Source of the DNA: Aquincola tertiaricarbonis
Lineage (GTDB): Bacteria > Pseudomonadota > Gammaproteobacteria > Burkholderiales > Burkholderiaceae_C
DNA length: 64,000 nt
Reading direction: 5' to 3'
Assembly (NCBI RefSeq): GCF_000969605.1
Contig: NZ_JZUE01000007.1
Coordinates: forward strand, 124,001 to 188,000
The position numbers were made by a program, and so were the translations under genes. The number at the start of each line of letters is the position of its first letter. The first letter of the stretch is position 1. Shown here in pieces: positions 52,660 to 61,806 of the stretch. Under the pieces are notes generated by a model. It ran no database searches and was not told the DNA's origin. It saw nothing but the letters and a program-made list of their open reading frames with translations.

Positions 52660-54246
52660 TCACTTGTGCCCGCCGCCGCCGGTGCTGAAGCCGCCGTAGG
52701 AGCCGCCGCCCACGCGGCCGTAGCCCGCGCCGCCGCCGCCCGACTGCACGCACTGGCGGTATTCATTGCTGTTGCTGCCGAAGGTGTCGCGCAGCCCGTC
52801 GCAATCATCGCTGCCGCAGCGCGACAGCAGCAGGATCAGCAGCAGCAACAGGCCGAAGATCAGCAGCGGCTTGAGCAGCCCACCGGTGGAGCTGCCCTGC
52901 AGCGGCGCACCGTCGCGCTGCAGGCCGGGCAGCCGGTCGTCGGGCAGGCCGAAGCTGCGTGCCACCGTCGCGGCCTCCAGCGCCTGGCCCGCGGACCAGG
53001 TGACCTCGTTGCCGGCGGCTTCGCGGTTCAGCCGCTTGCGGGCATCGGCACCCAGGCCCTGGTAGTCGGTGTTGCGGGTGCGCTCGTCGCGCTGCAGCCG
53101 CCAGTAGAACTCGCCCAGCACCCAGGTGACGGTGCCGGTGTAGGTGTACAGCGGCTTGTACTGCACGCCCTGCCACTTCACGTGCTGGCCCGCGCGCTCA
53201 GGCACGCCGGTGATCGGCCGGGCCCAGCTCCAACCGTCTTCCGCATCCACCAGGAAGGCGAAGCCGGCGGTGCGGTGGTACAGCAGGTATTCGCGCCAGA
53301 AGACCTGCTCGTCCTCCGGGTCGTCGGGCAGCTCGGCACGCTCCACGTAGCCCACCACCTGCCAGGGCAGCGGCTCGCCGCCCAGCGCGATGGTGCCGGT
53401 GCTGCCCAGCGGAATCTGCGGCGCCGCATGGCCGGCCGGGCTGTCCTGCGTGTAGTGCGCCAGGTCGGCGCCCACGCCCTGCGACAGGTCGACCACCGCG
53501 CGGCACTGGCCGCACACGATGCTTTTCGTGCTGTCCAGCCGCGGCTGCAGCGGCGCGCCGCAGTTTGGGCACTCGAAGCTGCGGCCACGCAGCGTCTTCT
53601 CGCTGGCTTCCGACAAGCCGGTGAGGGACAGCTCGGCCAGCCGCACCGGCCGGCCGATCGACCAGCCCCGCCGCGGCGCGGCGATGTCGTCCAGCGTGGC
53701 CACCTCGTCGCGCGCGTTGCGCAGGTCGGCCACGGTGAACGCGGCGCCCAGCGCCGGCGGCTGCGGCAGCTCGCCCTCGGCGGCCTGCAGCGTGGCCTGC
53801 TGCACCGACGCCACTTCCCAGGCCTGGCCGCCGATGCTGCGGCGCTCGCCGGGCCGCAGCTGCGCAGGCGCCGGCGCGTCGGCCGGCGGCGGTGCATCGA
53901 AGGCGACGACGTAGCCGCCGTTGTCCTCGCTCAACCAGCCCGAACGGCCGTTGTCGAACAGCGCATGCCACTCGTTCCAGCTGCCGCCGGCATAGGCCAT
54001 CTGCAGCCGGCCCACGAGCGTGAAGGGCTCGCCCTGCAGCCGGCCGGCCACGCCCAGCTGCAGCGGCGAATGGTCGTCGAACAGCTCGGCGCTCTGGCCG
54101 ATGCGGCGCAGCGCATCGCCTTCGCGCACCAAGGTGCTGCGGCAGTAGCTGCAGACCGCGCTGGCCGAGGCCGCCGACTGGAAATCGACCGGCGCACCGC
54201 AGTTCGGGCAGGCCGCGCGCCAGGCGCGTTGCGAAGGGGGTGTCAC
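52660..54246 (-). CDS. DUF4178-domain zinc-ribbon membrane protein
   Basis: 528 residues, starting at GTG. It has two zinc ribbons: CPNCGAP...CSYCRST at residues 13-36 and CPNCGAPL...CGQCRAV near 225-250. DUF4178-type beta domains follow each of them (YAGGSWNEWHALFDNGRSGW near 85; FWREYLLYHRTAGFAFLVDA near 320). Residues about 445-465 are a membrane helix (LLIFGLLLLLILLLSRC). The tail is Gly-rich and ends GGFSTGGGGHK. The cysteine pairs suggest a metal-binding adaptor on the cytoplasmic side, anchored by the C-terminal helix. It is the second gene of the operon, 20 nt after the SPFH gene. Confidence 0.85.
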   Translation of the reverse strand: MTPPSQRAWRAACPNCGAPVDFQSAASASAVCSYCRSTLVREGDALRRIGQSAELFDDHSPLQLGVAGRLQGEPFTLVGRLQMAYAGGSWNEWHALFDNGRSGWLSEDNGGYVVAFDAPPPADAPAPAQLRPGERRSIGGQAWEVASVQQATLQAAEGELPQPPALGAAFTVADLRNARDEVATLDDIAAPRRGWSIGRPVRLAELSLTGLSEASEKTLRGRSFECPNCGAPLQPRLDSTKSIVCGQCRAVVDLSQGVGADLAHYTQDSPAGHAAPQIPLGSTGTIALGGEPLPWQVVGYVERAELPDDPEDEQVFWREYLLYHRTAGFAFLVDAEDGWSWARPITGVPERAGQHVKWQGVQYKPLYTYTGTVTWVLGEFYWRLQRDERTRNTDYQGLGADARKRLNREAAGNEVTWSAGQALEAATVARSFGLPDDRLPGLQRDGAPLQGSSTGGLLKPLLIFGLLLLLILLLSRCGSDDCDGLRDTFGSNSNEYRQCVQSGGGGAGYGRVGGGSYGGFSTGGGGHK

Positions 54247-54266
54247 CGGGGTTCAGCGCCCTGCGG

Positions 54267-55307
54267 TCACACCAGCTTCTTCAGCAGCTCCGACTTCTTG
54301 GCGCTGAACTCGTCGTCGGTGAGCACGCCCTTGGCGTGGAGGTCGGCCAGCTTCTCCAGCGTGGCCATCACCTCGTCGGGCGCGATGCCGGCGGGCGCGG
54401 CCGCCCCCGCCGCGGCGGCGGGCGCCTCGGGCTTCAGGCCCTGGTTGAGCTGCTGCGCCATCACCTGGCCCAGCGCCACGCCGGCGCCCAGGCCCATCGC
54501 GTCGCCCACCACGCCGCCGCCGGCAGCCGCGCCCTCGGCGAACTTGGGCAGCGACTGCGCCGTCTGGTACTGCATGAACCTGCCCATGTCGTTGCCGACC
54601 ATGCCCATGCCGATCTTCTGGTCGAGGATCTTCTGCAGCTCTTCGGGCAGCGACACGTTCTGCACCGTCACGCTTTCCAGCGCCAGGCCCAGGGCCGCGA
54701 AGGCCGGCCCGGTGGCTTCGCGCAGCTGGGCCGCGAACTCCACCTGGTTGGCCGCCAGGTCGAGGAAGGGAATGCCGCTGCCAGCCACAGCGTCGCTGAT
54801 GTGCTGCAGCATCAGGCCCCGCAGCTGGCCGTCCAGGTCGTCCACCGTGTAGGTCTCCCGCGTGCCCGAGACCTGCGTATGGAACAGCTTCGGATCGACG
54901 ATGCGGTAGGCGTAGTTGCCGAAGGCACGCAGGCGCACGGCGCCGAAGTCCTTGTCGCGGATGGTCACCGGCTGGCTGGTGCCCCAGCGCCGATCGATCT
55001 GCTGCCGCGTGGCGAAGAAGTACACGTCGCTCTTGAACGGGCTCTGGAACAGCTTGTCCCAGTTCTTCAGGTAGGTGAGCACCGGCAGCGTCTGCGTGGT
55101 CAGCCGGTGCATGCCGGGGCCGAACACGTCGGCCACCTGGCCCTGGTCGACGAACATCGCCAGCTGCGATTCGCGCACCGTGAGCGAGGCGCCGTTCTGG
55201 ATCTCGCGGTCGGCCATCGGGTAACGCCAGGCCAGCACCCCATCGCGCTGCTCGGTCCATTCGATGATGTCGATGAACTGCTTCTTGATGAAGTCCATCA
55301 AGGCCAT
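54267..55307 (-). CDS. SPFH/band-7 protein with C-terminal SHOCT domain
   Basis: 346 residues, with AGGAG 7 nt before the ATG. The region to about residue 230 is an SPFH (stomatin/prohibitin/flotillin-like) domain of the virion-core-like type: QNGASLTVRESQLAMFVDQG, GPGMHRLTTQTLPVLTYLKN and FGNYAYRIVDPKLF. An Ala/Gly-rich linker follows. The last 35 residues (LEKLADLHAKGVLTDDEFSA) are a SHOCT domain, which mediates oligomerisation. It is the first gene of the five-gene operon and has no signal peptide or clear membrane helix, so it is probably a cytoplasmic or membrane-peripheral scaffold. Confidence 0.88.
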   Translation of the reverse strand: MALMDFIKKQFIDIIEWTEQRDGVLAWRYPMADREIQNGASLTVRESQLAMFVDQGQVADVFGPGMHRLTTQTLPVLTYLKNWDKLFQSPFKSDVYFFATRQQIDRRWGTSQPVTIRDKDFGAVRLRAFGNYAYRIVDPKLFHTQVSGTRETYTVDDLDGQLRGLMLQHISDAVAGSGIPFLDLAANQVEFAAQLREATGPAFAALGLALESVTVQNVSLPEELQKILDQKIGMGMVGNDMGRFMQYQTAQSLPKFAEGAAAGGGVVGDAMGLGAGVALGQVMAQQLNQGLKPEAPAAAAGAAAPAGIAPDEVMATLEKLADLHAKGVLTDDEFSAKKSELLKKLV

Positions 55308-55353
55308 GGTGACGCTCCTGGTTGCCCGGGGCGGCTGCCCGGGTCGCGGCGAA

Positions 55354-55359
55354 TAATAC
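55354..55359 (+). promoter_or_regulatory. Candidate -10 element close to the UbiH-like start
   Basis: TAATAC (four of six; the overlapping AATAAT is also AT-only) lies 5 bp before the GTG start codon at 55365, in sequence that is otherwise GC-rich. If functional, the transcript would be almost leaderless. There is no -35. It resembles the CATAAT placed 8 bp before speD. Confidence 0.3.
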
Positions 55360-55364
55360 GCGGC

Positions 55365-56606
55365 GTGACCACCCCACCTTCCCTCCACCTGGCCATCGTC
55401 GGCGCGGGCCCTGCCGGGCTGGCGCTGGCCCTGCTGGCCGCCCGCAACCTGCCTGGCGCGCAGGTCTCGCTGTTCGATGCGCGGCCGACCGACCGCGACG
55501 TTTCGGCCGACCCACGCACGCTGGCGCTGTCGCTGGGCAGCGTGCACCTGCTGCAGCGGCTGGGCGCGTGGGAAGGCGGCCGCGCGCAGCCGATCACCGA
55601 GGTGCATGTGTCGCAGCAGCCGCCCACGCTGCCTTCGCGGAAGCTGCTGCCGCAGGTGCGCCTGACCGCCGCCGAGCAGGGCGTGCCGATGCTGGGTGCG
55701 GTGCTGCCGTACGGCGCGCTGGTGGCCCCGCTGCAGCGCCGCTGGGAAGCCGAGGTGGCGCTGGCGCCGCAGCGGCTGCACACCCGCTTCGGCATGCCGG
55801 TGGCCGCCATCAAGGACGTGCCCGGCGGCGTGGAGATCGACGCCGGCGTGGCCGACACCTTCGACCTGGCCATCGTGGCCGAAGGCGGCGTGTTCGCCGA
55901 GCGCATGGCGCTGCCGGCGGAACGCGGACAGCGGCTGTCGCACGACTACCGGCAGACCGCCTGGGTCGGCACCGTCACGCTGCAGGGCGGCCGGCCCGGC
56001 ATGGCAGTGGAGCGCTTCACGCGCCATGGCCCCGCGGCCCTGCTGCCGCTGCCGACAGGCGGGGACGGCCAGGCCCGCGCGGCGCTGGTGTGGTGCGTGC
56101 CGGCCGACGACGACCCGGTGAAGGACCTGGACGACACCCAGCGGCTGGCGGTGCTCAACACCATCTTCCCGCCCGACGTGGGCCGGCTGGTGGCGGTGTC
56201 GCCGCTGAAGCACTTCGCGCTGGGCCTGGCCGCCGAGCGCACGCTGGTGCGCGGCCGGCAGATCCGCATCGGCAATGCCGCGCAGACGCTGCACCCCGTG
56301 GCCGGCCAGGGCCTGAACCTGGGCCTGCGCGATGCCTATGCGCTGGCGCAGGCCCTGCGCCATGCCTGCGAGGCCGCGCGGCTGGCGCACAGCCATGTCG
56401 ACATCGACGGCGCGCTGCGCAAGGTGGAATGGCAGCGCGGCCTGGACCGCTGGACGATGATCGCCGCCACCGACTTCCTGGCCCGCAGCTTCACCTGGAC
56501 CTGGCCCGGCATGGCCGCCGCCCGCGGCCTGGGGCTGGCCGTGCTGGACAAGCTGGGCCCGGCGAAGAAAGCGCTGGCGCGGCAGATGATGTTCGGCAGC
56601 CGGTAG
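55365..56606 (+). CDS. UbiH/UbiF/COQ6-family FAD monooxygenase (ubiquinone biosynthesis-like)
   Basis: 413 residues from a GTG. The FAD-binding motif is AIVGAGPAGLALALLAARN. The C-terminal FAD motif RIGNAAQTLHPVAGQGLNLG is the UbiH/COQ6 signature. GNAAQ replaces the usual GDAAH, and the DG motif of the family is changed (IVAEGG), so the specificity is divergent. It likely hydroxylates the ubiquinone ring or a related aromatic substrate. It lies head-to-head with the SPFH gene, 57 bp apart, and converges on the nitrilase gene. Confidence 0.85.
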   Translation: MTTPPSLHLAIVGAGPAGLALALLAARNLPGAQVSLFDARPTDRDVSADPRTLALSLGSVHLLQRLGAWEGGRAQPITEVHVSQQPPTLPSRKLLPQVRLTAAEQGVPMLGAVLPYGALVAPLQRRWEAEVALAPQRLHTRFGMPVAAIKDVPGGVEIDAGVADTFDLAIVAEGGVFAERMALPAERGQRLSHDYRQTAWVGTVTLQGGRPGMAVERFTRHGPAALLPLPTGGDGQARAALVWCVPADDDPVKDLDDTQRLAVLNTIFPPDVGRLVAVSPLKHFALGLAAERTLVRGRQIRIGNAAQTLHPVAGQGLNLGLRDAYALAQALRHACEAARLAHSHVDIDGALRKVEWQRGLDRWTMIAATDFLARSFTWTWPGMAAARGLGLAVLDKLGPAKKALARQMMFGSR

Positions 56607-56638
56607 GCCGCCAGCGGCGCGACGCCCGGGCCTGGTGG

Positions 56639-57466
56639 CTACAGCCGCCGATGCCCCAACGCCGGCAGCTGCTGCCGCACTGCCGCCAGCCGCGCCGGGT
56701 CCAGCTCGGCCATCACCACGCCCTCGCCTTCGGGCTGCACGGCGAGCACCTCGCCCCAGGGGTCGACCACCATGCTGTGGCCCCAGGTGCGGCGGCCGTT
56801 CTCGTGCACGCCGCCCTGCGCCGGCGCGATGACGTAGCACTGGTTCTCGATGGCGCGGGCGCGCAGCAGCAGCTCCCAGTGCGCGCGGCCGGTGGTGTAG
56901 GTGAAGGCCGAGGGCACGCTCATCAGGTCGCAGGGCGCGGCGCCGGGCTGGAAGCTCATCGTCCGGTACAGCTCAGGGAAGCGCAGGTCGTAGCAGATGG
57001 ACAGGCCGGCGCGCAGCAGGCCGCCGCCGGGCGCGGGCAGATCGGCCACCACCGGTGCGTCGCCGGGCTCCAGCACCGCGGCTTCGTCGTAGCGCTCGCT
57101 GCCGTTGTCATAGCGGAAGAGGTGCAGCTTGTCGTAGCGCGCCAGCAGTTCGCCCTGCGGGCCGTAGACGCAGCAGCTGTTGCGCACGCGGGCGGGATCG
57201 GGCGTGGCCAGGGGCAGCGTGCCGCCGATCACCAGCAGCTGGTGCTCGCGCGCCGCGCCGGCCAGGAAGCGCTGTATCGGCCCCTCACCAAGCGGCTCCG
57301 CATGGGCCAGCTTGTCGGTGTCGCGCCGGCCCATCAGGCAGAAGTATTCCGGCAGCGCCACCAGCGCTGCGCCCTGCCGCGCGGCCTGCGCCATCAGCCG
57401 GGCGGCGGCTTCCAGGTTGCGGTCCACATCCGGCGTGGACACCATCTGCAGGGCGGCGATCTTCAT
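56639..57466 (-). CDS. Nitrilase-superfamily amidohydrolase (Nit2/omega-amidase-like)
   Basis: 275 residues. The Glu-Lys-Cys triad of the carbon-nitrogen hydrolases is visible: Glu40 in ALPEYF, Lys near residue 111 in YDKLHLF, and Cys near residue 155 in [11 protein letters not shown]. The Nit-type region [20 protein letters not shown] follows. It probably hydrolyses omega-amides or deaminated glutathione, as Nit1/Nit2 do. It lies 22 nt downstream of the YhdP-family gene on the same strand, a pair often seen in Burkholderiales. Confidence 0.9.
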   Translation of the reverse strand: MKIAALQMVSTPDVDRNLEAAARLMAQAARQGAALVALPEYFCLMGRRDTDKLAHAEPLGEGPIQRFLAGAAREHQLLVIGGTLPLATPDPARVRNSCCVYGPQGELLARYDKLHLFRYDNGSERYDEAAVLEPGDAPVVADLPAPGGGLLRAGLSICYDLRFPELYRTMSFQPGAAPCDLMSVPSAFTYTTGRAHWELLLRARAIENQCYVIAPAQGGVHENGRRTWGHSMVVDPWGEVLAVQPEGEGVVMAELDPARLAAVRQQLPALGHRRL

Positions 57467-57488
57467 GCGCTTCTCCGGGGGGTCGGCA

Positions 57489-60400
57489 TCAGTTGGCGTT
57501 GCGGGGCGCGGCGGGGCTGGCGGCCGCGGCGGGCGGGTCGATCTCGGGCAGCGGCGCCCCGATGGCACGCTCCACCTTCTCCACCTTGGGCTCGGCCCAG
57601 GTGCCGGTGATGCGGAACTCGCGCGTGCTGGCGGCCATCAGCGGCCGGCGCAGGAACATCTGCGCGACGAAGCTGCCCAGGCCCACCGCCGGATTGATCA
57701 CCGCATAGGCCAGCGAGGCGGTGCCGGCGTTCAGCTCGGGCACCACGATCACGCGCAGGTCCTGGTTCTCGGCCTCGATGTCGGCGCGGCCTTCCATCAG
57801 CACCGCCGCCTGCACGCCGCGCATGCGCAGGTTGTTGGTCTGCGCCACGCCGTCGCGCACGCTGACGTCGCCGTTCACGTTGTCGAACGCGAAGCCCTCG
57901 CCGAAGAGGTCGCGGAAGTCCAGCGTCAGCCGGCGCGGCAGCGCCTGCAGGCTCACCACGCCCAGCAGCCGGCCCATGCCCGGCGCCACCTTGAGGAACT
58001 GCCCGGCATCCAGCGCCAGGTTGATCTGCCCGCCCAGTGAAGGCACGTGGAAGGCCAGCGGCGAGCCGTCCCACGCGATCTGGCCCTGCATGCGGCCCTT
58101 GCCGCCGCGCAGCACCTTGCCCAGGCCCAGCCGTTCGGCGAAGGCGCCGCTGTCGGCCAGGTCCAGCCGGAAGTCCAGCACCATGCGGCTGCGGTTGCGC
58201 GCCGCGCCCGACCACTGACCGCTGCCGGACAGCCGCGCCTCGGGCACCGTCACCTCCAGCTTGTTCAGCCGCCAGTCGCGCGTGCCGGCGGCGCCCCGGT
58301 TGACCGCCTCGATCTCCACCCGGCCGAAGCGCTTGCCGGACAGCTCGAAGTCGTCCACCACGATGTCCAGTGCGGGCACGCTGGCCGGCGACTGCGCGAG
58401 GTAGGTCTCCACCGTCTGCGCCTCGCTGGGCGGCAGCGACAGGCGCGCCAGCCGCGCATACAGCCGCCCTGCCGCGGCCGAGGCGCGCGCGGGCCGCCAT
58501 TCGATGTAGCCGCCGAGCTGCTCGGCATCGACGCTGGCGCGCCAGGTGCCGTCGTCGGTCTGGCTGACGCCGGCCACCACGCGGGTGAGCGTGCGGCTGC
58601 TGGCGGCCAGCTGCTGCACCTGCAGCGCCAGCGCGCGCGGCAGGTAGGCATGGGCGGCGTCGATGTCGCTGCCGGCGGCGGGCGAGGCCGCGCCGGCCGG
58701 CGTGCTGGTGGCCAGGCGTTCCAGCGCGCGTTGCCACTCGTCCACGTCCACGCTGGCCAGCAGCACCTGGGCCTGCACGCCGGCCGTGGGCGTGGGCGCC
58801 GGTGCGCGCACGCCGATGCCGCCGCTGAGCACGCGCGGCGCGCCCTCGGCCGGCCATTCGCGCAGGTACTGGGCCTGCAGCACGCCGCCCAGGTCCAGCC
58901 GCAGCACATCGCGCGCGGCGGCTGCGCCAGGCACCGGCCGCAGCTCCAGCCGCAGCGGCATCGGCGCATCGGCCTGCTTGCGCAGTGGCGCCGGCAGGTC
59001 GATGCCCAGGCCGGTGAGCGGGCTGGTCAGCGTCATCTCGGTGTGACCATCGACGAAGGCCAGCGCCAGCCGGTAGGCGAGCTGGCCGCTGAGCACGCCC
59101 GCCAGGCGGGTGGCGCCGCCCAGCTCGGTGGCGCGGCGCAGGCCGTCCACCGTCGCGGTGCCCTGGCCGCTGAAGCGCAGCGATCCATCGGGCTGGCTGC
59201 CGCCTTCCACTGCCAGCTCGCCGCCCAGCGCGCGGGCGGTGGTGCCCACCAGCTTCAGGCCGTCCTGGGTGAAGTCGATGCGGCCACGGGCGGCGGAAAG
59301 TACCGGCACGTCGGGCCGCAGGCGCAGCTCATTGCCGGCCAGGGTGACGCTGCCCTTGACCTGCGTCTGCTCGGGGTCGTCCAGCGGGATCTGCAGCGCC
59401 AGCCGCAGGTCGGCATTGCCGCTGGCGGTGGCGGTGGTCAGGCTGCGGTCGGTCCATTCGTCCACCGGCGAATTGCGCACGAAGCGCAGCAGCTCGTTGC
59501 CCGGCCCGCGCACCAGGCCGTCCATGGCGAGCACCGGCTTGTCCAGGTCGGGGATGCCGCCTTCGATGCGGCTGAGCGCGGCGCCATACACCCGGCCGCT
59601 GGCCTGGCGGATGGCCATGGAAGCGCGGTCGAACACCAGCTCGCCGGCCACCTGCTCGAAGGCCGGCCAGGCGGCCTTGGCGGGGTCGGTGCTGCTGGCC
59701 TGCAGGCTCAGCGGCACATAGGCCAGGGTGACGCCGGCCACCTTGCCTGCGATGCGGAAGTCGCCCTGCTGCGGATCGGAGAACGGGAACTGCCAGAGGT
59801 CGCCCCGCACCTTGAAGCTGGCGCCGGTGATGCGGCCGGCCTGCACCGCCTCGGCCACGTAGCTGCGGGTGTCGGCGGGCAGCGCCAGCGGCAGGTAGCG
59901 CGCCACGGCGGTGGCCCGGCCCTCCTGCAGCTTGCCGCTCAGCTCCAGCACGCCGGGAAAGCGCTTGCCCGCGCCGTGGCCCTCGCCAGGGCCGGTGCGC
60001 CACTGGGCCTGCAGCTCGCCGCGTGCATCGGCGTTGTCGAAGCTCAGGTTCTGCACCTTCACGCTGAGCGGGCTGGCCTCGCCCTCGCGCCGCGCCGGGT
60101 CGATGCGCCAGCTCACGTCGGCCTGCAGCCGGTCGAACGGCACCTCGGGCTGCTCGAACACGCCGGGCAGCAGCAGCGCGCCCTGGTCCAGCGTCACCTG
60201 GGCGCTGCCGCCGCGCTCGCTGGCGCTGAGCTCGATGGTGGCATTGCGCCAGCCGGGCCGGCCGGGCTCGTCGGCCACGGCCGCAGGCTCCGGCGCCACC
60301 GAGACGCCCACCAGCCGCGCGCTGGCGCTGTAGCGCAGCGGGTCCTCGGCCGGGCCGTCCCAGCGGGCGGCCAGGTTGTCCACGCGGCCGGTGGCCGCCA

Positions 60401-61607
60401 GCCGGGCGAGCGACTCGCGCTGCGCCGCATCCAGCATCGGCAGGCCGGCCGCGATGCGCGACAGCAGCGCCAGGTCCAGCCGGTCGGCGCTCAGCTCGCC
60501 GCCCTGCACCACCCGCTGCGCGCCGGTGCCCGATTCGCGCACCGCCAGCGTGAGGTTGCCTTGCGGCCAGCGCAGGCCGTCGGGCGTGGTGAAGCCCAGC
60601 TGCTGGGCCGACAGCCGCCAGCCGCGGTCGTCGTGCTGGCCCTGCAGCCGGCCCTGCAGTTGCTCGAAGGCCAGCGGCTCGGCCTGCGGCCCCAGCCGCA
60701 GCGCCACCTCGCGCAGCGCCAGGTCGGCGGTGGCCGCGCGCACGGTGCCGTTGGCCACCTCGGCCCACAGGCGCAGCGCGCCATCGCCGGCATCCAGCTC
60801 GAAGGGCAGGTCCACGTGGCGGCGCAGCTGAGAGACGTCGGTGCGCGGCAGGTCGGCATACACGGTGCCCACCCAGCGCCGCCAGTCGCCGCTGCGGCTC
60901 AGCAGCCGCTCGGTGAAATCGCCGCGCAGCGAGAAGCGCTCGCCCCAGCCCGCGGGCGGCGTGGCGTCCAGCCGCAGCGCATGCCGGCGCAGCCGGTTGC
61001 GCACGACGAAGTCCACGTCGGTGAGTTCCAGTGCGGGCAGGTCGCGCAGTTCATCCGTCCAGCGCAGCGCGCCGCCGCGGATGGCGAATTCGTGCTGCTC
61101 GAAGAACCAGTCCGCCGCCGGGTTCTCGCCACTGCCCTGGCTGCGCGGCACCTCGATGCCGGCCACGAAGATGCGGCCCTGCCGGTCACGCCGCACGTCC
61201 AGCTGTGCGCCTTCGATCAGCAGCTGCTCGAAGCGCAGCTCCAGCGCCAGCAGCGAGCGCGCCGACACGGCCGCCGCCACCCGCGGCAGGCGCAGCGCCT
61301 CGCGCCGCTGGGCATCGTGCAGCACCACGTCGGTCAGGCGCAGCGAAGGCACCCAGCCGCTCGATTCCACCTGGATGCCGCCGATGGTGACCGGCACGCC
61401 CAGCACCCGGCTGGCGCGGGTTTCTATCGGGCCGCGCCATTCATCGACGTGGGGCAGAATTCCCCAGTACAGAGTCAGCCAAGCGATGAGCAATAAGCTC
61501 CAGCCCGCGACGACGACGGCGGCCAGCACACGCAGCAGGTTCCTGGCCCATCGCCAGCGGGGCGGTACCAGGGCGGCATCGGCAGAAGCCAGAGGGGACG
61601 GAGGCAT
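57489..61607 (-). CDS. YhdP-family AsmA-like envelope protein
   Basis: 1372 residues. A single N-terminal membrane helix (LLRVLAAVVVAGWSLLLIAW) is followed by a very long periplasmic region made of repetitive beta strands. It shows the YhdP opening LYWGILPHVDEWRGPIETRA and, near the C-terminus, GRADIEAENQDLRVIVVPEL and NPAVGLGSFVAQMFLRRPL. YhdP/AsmA-like proteins are thought to form hydrophobic-groove bridges that carry phospholipid to the outer membrane. The length matches the family (about 1270-1400). It is divergent from glnE, sharing a 199-bp gap, and leads the two-gene unit with the nitrilase. Confidence 0.93.
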   Translation of the reverse strand: MPPSPLASADAALVPPRWRWARNLLRVLAAVVVAGWSLLLIAWLTLYWGILPHVDEWRGPIETRASRVLGVPVTIGGIQVESSGWVPSLRLTDVVLHDAQRREALRLPRVAAAVSARSLLALELRFEQLLIEGAQLDVRRDRQGRIFVAGIEVPRSQGSGENPAADWFFEQHEFAIRGGALRWTDELRDLPALELTDVDFVVRNRLRRHALRLDATPPAGWGERFSLRGDFTERLLSRSGDWRRWVGTVYADLPRTDVSQLRRHVDLPFELDAGDGALRLWAEVANGTVRAATADLALREVALRLGPQAEPLAFEQLQGRLQGQHDDRGWRLSAQQLGFTTPDGLRWPQGNLTLAVRESGTGAQRVVQGGELSADRLDLALLSRIAAGLPMLDAAQRESLARLAATGRVDNLAARWDGPAEDPLRYSASARLVGVSVAPEPAAVADEPGRPGWRNATIELSASERGGSAQVTLDQGALLLPGVFEQPEVPFDRLQADVSWRIDPARREGEASPLSVKVQNLSFDNADARGELQAQWRTGPGEGHGAGKRFPGVLELSGKLQEGRATAVARYLPLALPADTRSYVAEAVQAGRITGASFKVRGDLWQFPFSDPQQGDFRIAGKVAGVTLAYVPLSLQASSTDPAKAAWPAFEQVAGELVFDRASMAIRQASGRVYGAALSRIEGGIPDLDKPVLAMDGLVRGPGNELLRFVRNSPVDEWTDRSLTTATASGNADLRLALQIPLDDPEQTQVKGSVTLAGNELRLRPDVPVLSAARGRIDFTQDGLKLVGTTARALGGELAVEGGSQPDGSLRFSGQGTATVDGLRRATELGGATRLAGVLSGQLAYRLALAFVDGHTEMTLTSPLTGLGIDLPAPLRKQADAPMPLRLELRPVPGAAAARDVLRLDLGGVLQAQYLREWPAEGAPRVLSGGIGVRAPAPTPTAGVQAQVLLASVDVDEWQRALERLATSTPAGAASPAAGSDIDAAHAYLPRALALQVQQLAASSRTLTRVVAGVSQTDDGTWRASVDAEQLGGYIEWRPARASAAAGRLYARLARLSLPPSEAQTVETYLAQSPASVPALDIVVDDFELSGKRFGRVEIEAVNRGAAGTRDWRLNKLEVTVPEARLSGSGQWSGAARNRSRMVLDFRLDLADSGAFAERLGLGKVLRGGKGRMQGQIAWDGSPLAFHVPSLGGQINLALDAGQFLKVAPGMGRLLGVVSLQALPRRLTLDFRDLFGEGFAFDNVNGDVSVRDGVAQTNNLRMRGVQAAVLMEGRADIEAENQDLRVIVVPELNAGTASLAYAVINPAVGLGSFVAQMFLRRPLMAASTREFRITGTWAEPKVEKVERAIGAPLPEIDPPAAAASPAAPRNAN

Positions 61608-61806
61608 CGAATGAAATCACGCCAGGCAGCGGCCATCGGACATGGCCGGGACAGACGACGCCCCTGGGCCGTGGGCAGTTGCCTCGGGTGCTCGGCAATC
61701 TAGCACAGGCATTTCCGGGCCCGGCGGCCCGCCCGGCGCACACCGCCGCCCTCGAAGCGCCTCATCCGGGCCGTTACATCCACGCTTGCAGACCTCGTCC
61801 TTCAAC

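Noticed and set aside
58047-61496. Open frame of 1149 codons on the plus strand over the YhdP gene
   Set aside because: Its translation is dominated by Ala, Gly, His and Gln and shows no domain. The minus strand encodes a complete YhdP-family protein in the same DNA.
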